This document shows, in pieces, positions 1 to 9,360 of a stretch of 64,000 nt of DNA (position 1 is the first letter of the stretch; each line of letters opens with the position of its first letter). The notes below the pieces were generated by a model. It was not told where the DNA came from and made no database searches. It saw only the letters and a program-made list of their open reading frames with translations. Made by a program: the position numbers and the translations under genes. Source of the DNA: Zoogloea sp. (lineage in GTDB: Bacteria > Pseudomonadota > Gammaproteobacteria > Burkholderiales > Rhodocyclaceae); NCBI RefSeq assembly GCF_028693495.1, contig NZ_JAQUVG010000006.1:1-64000 (forward strand), in the 5' to 3' direction.

Positions 1-24
1 TACAGAGTTTCTAAACCCTGTCAA
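1..24 (-). promoter_or_regulatory. Second tandem leftward promoter, truncated by window edge (consensus -35 TTGACA at 24-19; -10 falls off the edge)
   Basis: TGTCAA at 19-24 (TTGACA on minus strand), preceded by AT-rich sequence 25-60. Confidence 0.4.
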
Positions 25-190
25 GCAATTTCGAAATCGTTTTTAGGAAAACCAAAAAAACAACCACAAAACCACCTGCGCAGTGCCAGCTCGAATCTCT
101 TCAAACCAACACCCCTCTCCACATCACCAAACCTTCTCAGACACTTCTTTTTTTCTGAGAACGTTTCCGCCTGCAGCGAAAGAGCTGCGC

Positions 191-218
191 AGTATAAACA
201 CCCACAGAAAAACGTCAA
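191..218 (-). promoter_or_regulatory. Strong sigma70-type promoter reading leftward (TTGACG-N16-TATACT on the minus strand) with AT-rich upstream (UP-like) sequence
   Basis: Plus strand has AGTATA at 191-196 and CGTCAA at 213-218; AT-rich tract at about 219-260 upstream of the -35. Confidence 0.5.
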
Positions 219-654
219 CACTTTTGAAGAAACTTTTGGAGGAACACTTTTAACAAAAAACGTCCGCCTCACAATGAATACCTGAAACGAATACAACTAC
301 ACGGCAAACACCTCAGCCCAGAAACACACATCAACGCCTGCGCAACCAACACAGCCCACGCACAGAGAAAACAGAAACACGCAAACCATGTCGGTAGCGG
401 CAGTGGTGGGCGTGAAGGGAAGCGCTCAAAGCGTTTGACGCCAGATATATGGCGAACGTGCTTGATGAGGGAGAAAATGCGCAGAGGTACGGAAGAGGGT
501 TTCAGCACCAACGCCTGCGCCGCACTGAGCGAAGTGGGTTGCCCACATGCCCCACAGGGAAAGTAACTTGGGACTGCCGCCGATCAGACGAAAGCGGACC
601 GTCTGGACAGAACAATTCTGTTAGCAGGCATGCGTCCATCAAAAGGAACCGTTC

Positions 655-1125
655 ATGAGAACACCTTATGCCAGTCTTGCCACCATCGCGCTGCTAGTGG
701 CAAGCCACTCATCAGCCCATGCAGGTACTGTCGGCTGCGTGACTACCGCCTGGAAGCTCATCGGCGCCAATCACAAGGTGTGCGTGGAGGCGTTCCAGGA
801 TAAAAAGGTGCCTGGTGTGACCTGCCACGTCAGCCAGGCGCGCACCGGGGGCGTATCTGGCAGCCTTGGTCTCGCGCCGGATCCATCCCAGTTCTCACTG
901 GCTTGCCGCCAGACAGGGCCTATTACACTCCCTGCCCGGCTTCCGGAAAACGAGACCATCTTCTCGGAGGACACGTCTCTGATATTCAAGGAAACCCGGG
1001 TCGTCCGGCTATGGGATCAATCCAACAAAACTCTGGTTTATGTAGCCATCAGCCGCAAGCTGATCGAAGGTGCGCCTTACAACAGCATCTCGACGGTACC
1101 CATAATGCCGTGGGGCGGACGCTGA
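655..1125 (+). CDS. creA: CreA family protein (secreted)
   Basis: Signal peptide, then GxVxTxWKLIGxxHKVCVEAFxD...VTCHVSxAxTGG...GLA...SLIFKETRVVRLWD...PYNSISTVPIMPW, matching CreA. Confidence 0.85.
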   Translation: MRTPYASLATIALLVASHSSAHAGTVGCVTTAWKLIGANHKVCVEAFQDKKVPGVTCHVSQARTGGVSGSLGLAPDPSQFSLACRQTGPITLPARLPENETIFSEDTSLIFKETRVVRLWDQSNKTLVYVAISRKLIEGAPYNSISTVPIMPWGGR

Positions 1126-1140
1126 ATATGAAGGGGCAGG

Positions 1141-2451
1141 TCAAGCACCCGGGGGCGCGTCCTCCGCCACCGGGGGAGTAATGAGCAGGGTCACCATGAA
1201 GGTGCTGCCCCTGCCTACTTCGCTGTGCACTTCGATGTGTCCGTGGTGGCGCTCGACAATACCCCACGAGAGGGCGAGCCCGAGACCGGTTCCCTTGCCC
1301 ACCGGCTTGGTCGTGAAGAACGGTTCGAAAATGCGGGTCAGGTTTTCCGGCGGGATCCCCTGACCCGTATCACTGATGCTGACCCGGACAGAGTCTTCCC
1401 CTACCCTCTCGGTACGAATGGTCACCGTCCCCTGACCTTCAATGGCGTGAGCCGCATTGACCAAGAGGTTCATCCAGACCTGATTGAGCTGGGAGGGCAT
1501 GCAACGGATCTCGGGGATGTCCCCATAGACTTTTTCTACTGTGCAGGTGTATTTAAGCTCATTGCGAACGATGTTGAGGGTGGAGTCGATGCCCTCATGG
1601 AGGCTGGCCCACTGCCAGTCATTGCCACCGGCATGGGAATACTCCTTCAGGTCATTGACGATCTTGCGGACCCGGTCAATCCCATCCCGTGACTCCTTGA
1701 GCAGCTGCAGGGCGTCCTCACGCAGAAAAGCGTAATCAATCTGCTGGCGCAATGCTTCAACGCCGGCAAAGAAAGATTGATTTCCGCATGCAGCTGCGGC
1801 TTGCTCATAAGCCTCAACCACCGCAAAGAGGTTTTCCAGATACTCGGCAAGGGATCCCAGATTGGAGCCGACAAAGCCGATGGGATTGTTGATTTCATGA
1901 GCAATGCCAGCTGCCAGTTGCCCCAGGGAAGCCATCTTCTCCGCCTGCATCAATCGCACCTGGGCCTTTTCGAGGGCTCTGGCGCCTCCTTCGACCTTAT
2001 GTTTCAAGTGCAAGTTGTTCTTGTGCAGCATCTCTCTGGCGGCCTTGGCTTCCAGCTGGGCCCTGACCCGGGCCAAGACAATGCTGGCACGAATCGGCTT
2101 GTGAATGTAGTCCGCCGCACCAGCATCGAAGCCCCGCTGCTCATGCTCATCATCACTGAGAGCAGTGACGAAAATTACCGGGATGTGGTGGGTGACGGGG
2201 TTGGCCCGCAACTGGGCCAGCACCTCGAAACCATCCATGTCGGGCATCATGATATCCAGCAGGATGAGGTCCGGCTGCGGATCTGCCGCAGCACGGATCA
2301 GGGCGGCTCCGCCACAATCGGCCTGAACCACCCGGCAAGAGCGCCGAAGCAGACCGGAAAGTACCAAGCGATTGACAGCCTCGTCGTCCACCACAAGCAC
2401 AATGCTCTGGTACTCCGGCGTACTCGGGGATGCGCTATCCATCTGTTCCAT
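1141..2451 (-). CDS. Response regulator receiver / sensor histidine kinase fusion
   Basis: Receiver (VLVVDDE...LILLDIMMPDMDG...VTALSD), then HisKA (AAGIAHEINNP) and HATPase (DTGQGI, GKGTGLGLALS). Confidence 0.9.
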   Translation of the reverse strand: MEQMDSASPSTPEYQSIVLVVDDEAVNRLVLSGLLRRSCRVVQADCGGAALIRAAADPQPDLILLDIMMPDMDGFEVLAQLRANPVTHHIPVIFVTALSDDEHEQRGFDAGAADYIHKPIRASIVLARVRAQLEAKAAREMLHKNNLHLKHKVEGGARALEKAQVRLMQAEKMASLGQLAAGIAHEINNPIGFVGSNLGSLAEYLENLFAVVEAYEQAAAACGNQSFFAGVEALRQQIDYAFLREDALQLLKESRDGIDRVRKIVNDLKEYSHAGGNDWQWASLHEGIDSTLNIVRNELKYTCTVEKVYGDIPEIRCMPSQLNQVWMNLLVNAAHAIEGQGTVTIRTERVGEDSVRVSISDTGQGIPPENLTRIFEPFFTTKPVGKGTGLGLALSWGIVERHHGHIEVHSEVGRGSTFMVTLLITPPVAEDAPPGA

Positions 2452-2642
2452 GAGCCAGGCTCGCAGCCTTAATAATGCGTATGCTTAAGTTGATGATTTA
2501 CCCAAACCCGCCAGCACAAGGACAGCAACATGCCATCAGACCCCTCTGCCGGGCGGGGAGTCCCCATCGATCGATGCAACACTACCCGTTTTCCACGCTC
2601 CAGGGTTGATAGTCATCAAGGCACGGGAATGGGTAAAAAAAC

Positions 2643-3032
2643 TCAGCATCCCAATACAGCCCGCTTCTCCTGATACAGGCGCCGCCGGTTAATCAGTTGC
2701 TCGGTGGTGCTTGCCGATTGGGGCAATTGCAGCGCGGCATCGGCACCACGGACCACCTCCAGCAATTCCTCGCAAAGGACTGCCCGGGCTGCTCCATCCA
2801 GATCGGTGGCAAGGTACAGGCGTTCTGCAGGGGGTGGGGGTTCTGGTGTAAAGCCACGGGCAGTCTCCTCATAGGGTCCGGGGGAGGGCACGCGGGTCAC
2901 TGGCGCGTCGGGTCTGTGCTCCACCTTGATACGGTAGTGATCCGACCAGTAGGCAATCCCGACTGCCAGCAGCAGGGCCAGCAGAAAGGCTGACCCTTCC
3001 TTCACGACGCAGTCTCTCGATTCATGAGCCAC
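2643..3032 (-). CDS. Hypothetical membrane-anchored protein
   Basis: ORF with a single N-terminal TM helix and proline-rich linker; no family recognised. Confidence 0.5.
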   Translation of the reverse strand: MAHESRDCVVKEGSAFLLALLLAVGIAYWSDHYRIKVEHRPDAPVTRVPSPGPYEETARGFTPEPPPPAERLYLATDLDGAARAVLCEELLEVVRGADAALQLPQSASTTEQLINRRRLYQEKRAVLGC

Positions 3033-3108
3033 AATTTACCATCCATCAGCCCGTGCCGGATATTGCCCATGCACACAGGCCTTGAAGCCATTCGCCTCGA
3101 CATGCTCC

Positions 3109-3122
3109 TTGAGGCAGATCAA
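3109..3122. promoter_or_regulatory. FNR/DNR-type binding site TTGAGGCAGATCAA
   Basis: 13 of 14 positions fit TTGATNNNNATCAA; 62 bp upstream of the DUF2249 start; Crp/Fnr regulator encoded next door. Confidence 0.55.
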
Positions 3123-3184
3123 GGTGACAAGGCGCAGGCAGGATCACCCTGCAAAACTGGCCCGCCATAGAACGGAGAATACCC

Positions 3185-3430
3185 ATGCCCGCCCCCCCTG
3201 ATTCCGTCGTCGTCGACGCCCGCGGGTTGATGCCACCAGAGCCCATGCACCGGACCCTGGAGGCCCTGGATGTAATGCCTCCGGAGGGAGAGGTTATCCT
3301 GCTGCTGTATCGGGAACCTACACCCCTTTACGATATGCTGCACCGCAATGGGTATACCTACCGGGTCAAGCTGAACGAGCAGGGGGAATACGCCATCCAT
3401 ATCCGGCATGCCACTACCGGCACAGCCTGA
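3185..3430 (+). CDS. DUF2249 domain-containing protein
   Basis: VVDARGLMPPEPMHRTLEAL...LLLYREPTPLYDML...Y.. pattern of DUF2249. Confidence 0.8.
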   Translation: MPAPPDSVVVDARGLMPPEPMHRTLEALDVMPPEGEVILLLYREPTPLYDMLHRNGYTYRVKLNEQGEYAIHIRHATTGTA

Positions 3431-3438
3431 GAACCAGC

Positions 3439-4134
3439 TCAGGTGTGCTCGGCCAGACGGGCTGCATCGTGGATCACGATATGCTTTCCCTGAACCGAGA
3501 TCAGACCCGAATCGGACAACTCGTGAAAAATCCGCGACAGGGTCTCCGGCGTCAGACTGAGTCGTGAGGCAATCACCTGCTTGCTGGTCGGCAACTCCAC
3601 CTCCTGACGGCACAGCGCAGAGGAGCGGGCAACACCATCGGCCAGCTGGAGCAAATAACCGATGACCCGTTGAGTAGAAGAGCGCAGCGCGTAAGACTCC
3701 ACATCCTTGACCATGGAGTGCAACCTGATCGACATGCCCGCCAGTAGCTTGCGGGCAAAGCGGGGATCCTGCTCAATCTGATCAAAGACGGCAGTACTCG
3801 CGATATGGAGCAGCAGGGTATCCGCGAGCGCCTCACCGAGCACCGGATAAGGCTGGTCGAGAAACATCACGGCCTCCCCGAAACTCTGCAGCGGCCCCAG
3901 GATTTCCACCACTTTTTCATTGCCTTGGGCCGAGGTGAAGGCCAGCTTGACCTGCCCCCAGACCACTAGGAAAAAACCCTTGGGCTGATCTCCCCGCTGA
4001 AACAGGCGATCCCCCTTATGCAGGCGGCGCTCCCGGGTAGCCAAGGCCAGGTGGGCCAGATCTTCCGGTAAAAGGGCACTGAACAGGGGCATCCGGCTCA
4101 GCAGACCTGGAATATCGATCTTGTCGGTGGTCAT
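3439..4134 (-). CDS. Crp/Fnr family transcriptional regulator (DNR-like, no FNR N-terminal Cys cluster)
   Basis: cNMP-binding fold and C-terminal HTH with TSKQVIASRLSLTPETLSRIFHEL (E..SR recognition helix). Confidence 0.88.
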   Translation of the reverse strand: MTTDKIDIPGLLSRMPLFSALLPEDLAHLALATRERRLHKGDRLFQRGDQPKGFFLVVWGQVKLAFTSAQGNEKVVEILGPLQSFGEAVMFLDQPYPVLGEALADTLLLHIASTAVFDQIEQDPRFARKLLAGMSIRLHSMVKDVESYALRSSTQRVIGYLLQLADGVARSSALCRQEVELPTSKQVIASRLSLTPETLSRIFHELSDSGLISVQGKHIVIHDAARLAEHT

Positions 4135-4486
4135 GGGACAAACTCTCACTTCGGGCAACATGCCGGCAAAGATTCTAACCCTGTCACACCCCGCACCAAT
4201 TCCTTATCCGCCTTACGTGCCCGCCGCTGGTTTGTCGAGGGTACTCACGCTGAGCTCAACCGCGCCCGCAAACGACTGGCACGCCACGAAAAGCCCAACG
4301 GGGGTTTGATAAGTTCCTGGCAGGGCCACAGGATCGACGGGCACTCTGGTTAAGACAGAAAAACAGCGGAAGACGCCCATCATGAGGGATTGCCACAGGC
4401 ACGGCAAAGCACAGCCCCTTATGCGGAACGCGAGGAAGGCGCATTATTATGTGTCCCTTCCTTCGGTTGTCTCGATTTTTTGCCGA

Positions 4487-7400
4487 ATGAACACCAAACC
4501 ATGTATCCCGCCAGGACCCGAAGTCCAGAATACAGTGCCTGCCCAGCAGGAGCCTCACCACCTGCGCCTGCGCGGCGAGGCCCTGGAGCGACTGGCGCGA
4601 GGCGCTCCGCTGGAAGAAGTACTGCAGGTCATCGCCCGAGGAATAGATGCGCAGATTCCCGGCGCCACCTGTGGCGTGATGCTGCTGAGCACGGACGGTC
4701 GACACCTGCGCACCATCGTCCCCCCCCGACTACCGGATTTTTACAATCTGGCCGTCGATGGACTGGCCATCGGCGATGGCGTCGCCAGTTGCGGTACAGC
4801 GGCCCACCGGGGCTGCCGGGTACTGATCGACGACGTGGCCAGCCATCCCTACTGGACCGCCTACCGGGATCTGGCCCAGCAAGCGGGCATCATTGCCTGT
4901 TGGTCCGATCCCATCCCGGGGCCCAACGGCCGCCCCGTAGGCACCTTCGCCATCTACCACAAGCAGCCTACCCATGCGGAGGAATGCCACCTGGACGCCC
5001 TCGACTTCGGTGCCCGACTGGCCAGCGTCGCCATTCTCCACCACCTTCAGGCAAGCGCACTGCGCAATAGCCAGGCCCTGCTCCGGACGGTAATCGACGA
5101 ATTTCCCGGCATCATCGCTCTCAAGGACGTCCAGGGGCGCTTCGTCCTGGGGAACCGGGGCGCCGCCGAGCTCTATGCCACCACTCCGGAAGAGCTTCTG
5201 GGGCAGGACGACAGTGCCTTCAATGCCAACGTAGAACAACTGGCCGCCTTCCGGGCGGATGTTCAGGAAATCATTTCCAGCGGCCAGACCCTCCGGGCAA
5301 CCGAAACCAGTACAGATGCCCGAACCGGACAAATCCGCCATCTCCAGTCCATCAAGAAACCTGTCCAGGGGGCCCATGGCGAGCCCTTGGCGTTGATCAT
5401 CGCCACTGACACCACTGATCTGGAAGAAACGCGTAGCAGCCTGGCCCGTAGCCGCAAGCACCTCGACCATGTGTTTGCGGCCATCGGGGAAGGCGTGTGG
5501 GACTGGGATCTTGTCGGTGACCGAATCACCCACAATCGACGCTGGTGCGAAATGCTCGAGCTGAGCGAGGCCTACCTGAGCCACGGGGCCATCGAATTCT
5601 TCGCCCTGATCCATCCAGATGACCGAGCCCGCGTCCAGGAGGACATCGAACGCTGCCTTGGGGGGGAAGGGCCCTATCACAGCGAGCACAGAATGCTTTG
5701 CGGAGAAGGCCGCCCCATCTGGGTTCGTGACCGGGGCGACGTCATCGAGCGAGCATCCGACGGCCGCCCCCTTCGGCTGATGGGCAGCATTGCGGATATC
5801 TCCATCGAGATGGACGCCCAGCAATACCTGCGCCTCACCGCCAGCGTGTTCCGCCACGCCCACGAAGCCATCGTGATCACCGACATCGACGCACATATCC
5901 TGGACGTCAACGATACTTTCTGCAGCAACTCGGGCTACACGCGGGAAGAAATCATCGGGCAGCACACCCGCCTGCTCCGCTCCGGCGAGCAGAACGACGC
6001 CTTCTACGCCAGCATGTGGGCCAGCCTTCACCGGGAGGGTGTGTGGCACGGAGAGCTCTGGAACCGCAAGAAGAACGGCGAGCTGTACGCCCAGCTTGGC
6101 AACATCTCGGCGGTACGCAACGAAGCCGGTGAAACCACCCACTATGTCGGGCTGTTCTCCGACATCACCGCCCTGAAGGAAAGCCAGCGGCATCTGGAAC
6201 ATCTCGCTTACCACGACGCCCTGACCCAGTTGCCCAATCGCAGCCTGCTGGCCGACCGGTTGCAGATGGCCCTCGCCCAGGCGACCCGGGAATTCACCCT
6301 CACGGCGGTGGCCTATCTGGATCTGGATGGTTTCAAACCGGTCAACGACACCCTGGGCCACGATGCGGGAGATCTGCTGCTGATTGAAATTGCGCGCCGC
6401 CTTCAGGCATCGGTGCGCGCAAGTGACACCGTGGCCCGACTCGGTGGAGACGAGTTCGCCCTGATTTACAACGGACTGGAACACAGCGGGGAATGCGATC
6501 AGGTCTTCGAACGCCTCCTTGCGCGCCTGACTGAACCGATACTCCTTCATGGACGGGAAATCCAGGTCAGCGCGAGCATCGGCATCACCCTTTTCCCCGA
6601 GGATAGATCCGACCCGGACACCCTGCTGCGCCATGCGGACCAGGCCATGTATCGGGCCAAACAAGCGGGCGGCAACTGCTTCCACCTTTTCGACCCCGCA
6701 CAGGAACGCCGCCTGCGGGTTCATCGGGAAGCACTCACGCGCATCGAGAACGGCCTCGCTGCCCGGCAATTCACACTCCATTACCAGCCTAAGGTGGATG
6801 CCCGGGATGACCGCCTGGTAGGGCTCGAGGCCCTGCTCCGCTGGCAGGACCCGGAACGGGGCCTGGTCCTCCCGGCCACATTCCTGCCCCTCACCCTTGG
6901 TACGCCCGTGGAAGTGGAGCTGGGCAACTGGGTGCTGGAAACGGCCATCGACCGGGTCGCCGCACTTCATGCGGCGGGCCATTCCATACCGGTCAGCATC
7001 AACGTCTCACCCCAGCATCTGGCCGACCCGGGCTTCGTCCCCACCCTGTCCCACCTCCTGAAATCACACCCCCATCTCCCCCCTGGTCTAGTGGAGCTGG
7101 AAATACTGGAAAGCTCCACCCTGGGCGACATCGGCTCGCTGGCCGGGATCATGGGAGCCTGCCGGGCGCTTGGAGTCAGCTTTGCCCTGGACGACTTCGG
7201 CACCGGCTACGCCTCCCTGACCTACCTGCGGCGCCTCCCGGTACACACCATCAAGATCGATCAGTCCTTCATCCAGGACATGCTCGAAGACACCGACGAC
7301 CTGGCCATCGTTCAGAGCGTCATCGGCCTGGCCGCAGCCTTCGGACGTCAGGTCATCGCCGAAGGGGTGGAAACACTTGCTCACCGAGATGCCCTGCTGG

Positions 7401-7504
7401 CCCTCGGTTGCCACCTGGTCCAGGGGTATGGCATTGCCCGACCCATGCCCGGCGACGCACTTGAAGACTGGATCCGCAGCCACGGAGGAGGAACTGCTTC
7501 ATAA
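4487..7504 (+). CDS. GAF-PAS-PAS-GGDEF-EAL diguanylate cyclase/phosphodiesterase
   Basis: RLGGDEF with upstream RASD (I-site RxxD) and EALLRW / DDFGTGYASL / KIDQSFI / AEGVET EAL motifs; in-frame ORF begins at 4382, ATG at 4487 preferred. Confidence 0.92.
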   Translation: MNTKPCIPPGPEVQNTVPAQQEPHHLRLRGEALERLARGAPLEEVLQVIARGIDAQIPGATCGVMLLSTDGRHLRTIVPPRLPDFYNLAVDGLAIGDGVASCGTAAHRGCRVLIDDVASHPYWTAYRDLAQQAGIIACWSDPIPGPNGRPVGTFAIYHKQPTHAEECHLDALDFGARLASVAILHHLQASALRNSQALLRTVIDEFPGIIALKDVQGRFVLGNRGAAELYATTPEELLGQDDSAFNANVEQLAAFRADVQEIISSGQTLRATETSTDARTGQIRHLQSIKKPVQGAHGEPLALIIATDTTDLEETRSSLARSRKHLDHVFAAIGEGVWDWDLVGDRITHNRRWCEMLELSEAYLSHGAIEFFALIHPDDRARVQEDIERCLGGEGPYHSEHRMLCGEGRPIWVRDRGDVIERASDGRPLRLMGSIADISIEMDAQQYLRLTASVFRHAHEAIVITDIDAHILDVNDTFCSNSGYTREEIIGQHTRLLRSGEQNDAFYASMWASLHREGVWHGELWNRKKNGELYAQLGNISAVRNEAGETTHYVGLFSDITALKESQRHLEHLAYHDALTQLPNRSLLADRLQMALAQATREFTLTAVAYLDLDGFKPVNDTLGHDAGDLLLIEIARRLQASVRASDTVARLGGDEFALIYNGLEHSGECDQVFERLLARLTEPILLHGREIQVSASIGITLFPEDRSDPDTLLRHADQAMYRAKQAGGNCFHLFDPAQERRLRVHREALTRIENGLAARQFTLHYQPKVDARDDRLVGLEALLRWQDPERGLVLPATFLPLTLGTPVEVELGNWVLETAIDRVAALHAAGHSIPVSINVSPQHLADPGFVPTLSHLLKSHPHLPPGLVELEILESSTLGDIGSLAGIMGACRALGVSFALDDFGTGYASLTYLRRLPVHTIKIDQSFIQDMLEDTDDLAIVQSVIGLAAAFGRQVIAEGVETLAHRDALLALGCHLVQGYGIARPMPGDALEDWIRSHGGGTAS

Positions 7505-7597
7505 AGCTCCGTTGCAGCGCAATACGAACCCCCCCATTTCGTGCGACCATGCACAATACGCGACCCTCTTAGGGGCCGCGCGCCCCGAAACAACCGA

Positions 7598-8380
7598 ATG
7601 CCGACCATGGAATTCCTGACCGACCCGCAACTGCTGATCGCCTTCTTCACGCTGACCGCCCTCGAGCTGGTCCTGGGCATCGACAACGTGATCTTCATCT
7701 CCATCCTGGTGGACAAGCTGCCCCCGGAAAAACGGGCCTTTGCCCGGCGGCTCGGTCTGTTCCTGGCCATGTTCATGCGCATTGCCCTGCTGGCTGCACT
7801 GTCCTGGCTGGCCGGTCTGACCGAGCCCATGGTCACGGTGCTCGACCACGGCTTCTCCGGACGTGACCTGATCCTGCTGGCCGGTGGCCTGTTCCTGGTC
7901 TGGAAGAGCACCCAGGAAGTACATCAGTTGATGGAAGGCGAGGAAGGGGAGGCATCGAGTGCCGTGCAGGCCACCTTCGGCGCGATCATCCTGCAGATCA
8001 TCATGATCGACATCGTGTTCTCGCTGGACTCCATCATCACTGCCATCGGCATGGTCAACAACCTGCCGGTGATGATCGCTGCAGTGGTCGCCTCCGTCGG
8101 CCTGATGATGGTGGCCTCTGGCCCGATCAGCGACTTCGTCTCGCGTCACCCCACGGTCAAGATGCTGGCCCTGTCCTTCCTGCTGGTGATCGGAGTGGTT
8201 CTGATCGCAGATGCCTTCGGTCATCACGTGCCGAAGGGCTACATCTACTCGGCCATGGCTTTCTCGGTGATGGTTGAAATGCTCAATCTGCGCATGCGTT
8301 CCAGGCAGGTTATCAAGGTGGAGCCGGTCAAGCTGCACGAGCCCTATGTGCGTGAAGTACGCAACGAGGGCCAGCAGTGA
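7598..8380 (+). CDS. TerC family integral membrane protein
   Basis: LEFVLGIDNVIF-type motif (LELVLGIDNVIFISI...) and IDIVFSLDSIITAIGM. Confidence 0.9.
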   Translation: MPTMEFLTDPQLLIAFFTLTALELVLGIDNVIFISILVDKLPPEKRAFARRLGLFLAMFMRIALLAALSWLAGLTEPMVTVLDHGFSGRDLILLAGGLFLVWKSTQEVHQLMEGEEGEASSAVQATFGAIILQIIMIDIVFSLDSIITAIGMVNNLPVMIAAVVASVGLMMVASGPISDFVSRHPTVKMLALSFLLVIGVVLIADAFGHHVPKGYIYSAMAFSVMVEMLNLRMRSRQVIKVEPVKLHEPYVREVRNEGQQ

Positions 8381-9357
8381 CGGCGCCCTTCGGGCGCCTC
8401 ACTCCCGATTTCATCCTCTCCGCGGTGGAGGCTGCCGGCCTCCGCTGCGATGGCCGGCTGCAGACACTCAACAGCTACGAAAACCGGGTCTACCAGGTGG
8501 GCATAGAGGACGATGTCCCACTGATCGCCAAGTTCTACCGGCCTGAACGCTGGAGCGACGCAGTCATCCTGGAAGAGCACACCTTTCTCGCCGAACTGGC
8601 TGAAGCGGAAATCCCCGTGGTGCCGGCGCTCCCCATCGACAGCCGGACCCTGCACCACGTCGAGGGCTTCCGGCTGACCCTGTTCCCCCGTCGAGGTGGC
8701 CGAGCACCAGAACTGGACCGGCCAGAAGTCCTGACATGGCTCGGGCGCTTTTTGGGCCGTATCCACGCCGTTGGTGCCCGCGCACCCTTCGCCCACCGCC
8801 CCACCCTGGATATCCACAGCTTCGGTGAGGAACCCCGGGACGCGCTGCTGGCCTCCCCCTTCCTGCCCCACGAACTGAGAGTCACCTGGCAGTCGGTGGT
8901 GGAGCAGGCTCTCGAGGGCATCCGGGACAGCTACGAGCGGGCGGGTCCGCAGCCCTTGATCCGGCTCCATGGCGACGTACACGGCGGCAACGTGCTCTGG
9001 ACCGACGCCGGGCCCCACTTCGTGGATTTCGACGATGCCCGTAACGGCCCCGCCGTCCAGGACCTGTGGATGCTTCTGTCCGGAGATGCCCAGTCCATGG
9101 CACGGCAACTGGACAGCGTGCTGGAAGGCTACGAACAGTTCGCCGACTTCAATCCGGCCAGCCTGCACCTGGTGGAAGCCCTGCGCACCCTGCGCCTGAT
9201 CCACTACGCCGCCTGGATTGCCCGGCGCTGGGACGATCCGGCCTTTCCGGCTGCCTTCGGCTGGTTCGACAGCCCCCGCTACTGGCAGGAGATGATCCTG
9301 GCCCTACGGGAGCAGGTCGCTCTGATGGCCGAAGGAGAGCTGGTCAGACTGTGCTGA
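8377..9357 (+). CDS. srkA: Stress response kinase A / RdoA-YihE family
   Basis: RLHGDVHGGNVLW...HFVDFDDARNGPAVQDLWMLL; overlaps terC stop (GTGA). Confidence 0.9.
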   Translation: MTAPFGRLTPDFILSAVEAAGLRCDGRLQTLNSYENRVYQVGIEDDVPLIAKFYRPERWSDAVILEEHTFLAELAEAEIPVVPALPIDSRTLHHVEGFRLTLFPRRGGRAPELDRPEVLTWLGRFLGRIHAVGARAPFAHRPTLDIHSFGEEPRDALLASPFLPHELRVTWQSVVEQALEGIRDSYERAGPQPLIRLHGDVHGGNVLWTDAGPHFVDFDDARNGPAVQDLWMLLSGDAQSMARQLDSVLEGYEQFADFNPASLHLVEALRTLRLIHYAAWIARRWDDPAFPAAFGWFDSPRYWQEMILALREQVALMAEGELVRLC

Positions 9358-9360
9358 CGC

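Noticed and set aside
21-511. Small minus-strand ORFs (91 aa and 80 aa) at the left edge
   Set aside because: They lie in the promoter/leader-like, T/G-biased region and have Cys/Phe/Leu-rich composition; no family recognised
4730-6982. 750-aa minus-strand ORF antisense to the GGDEF/EAL gene
   Set aside because: Explained by codon-position GC bias of the clear plus-strand multidomain protein; no recognisable motifs
7505-7597. Possible yybP-ykoY Mn riboswitch before terC
   Set aside because: The characteristic conserved loops are absent; only a small GC hairpin (GGGGC-CGCGC-GCCCC) is present
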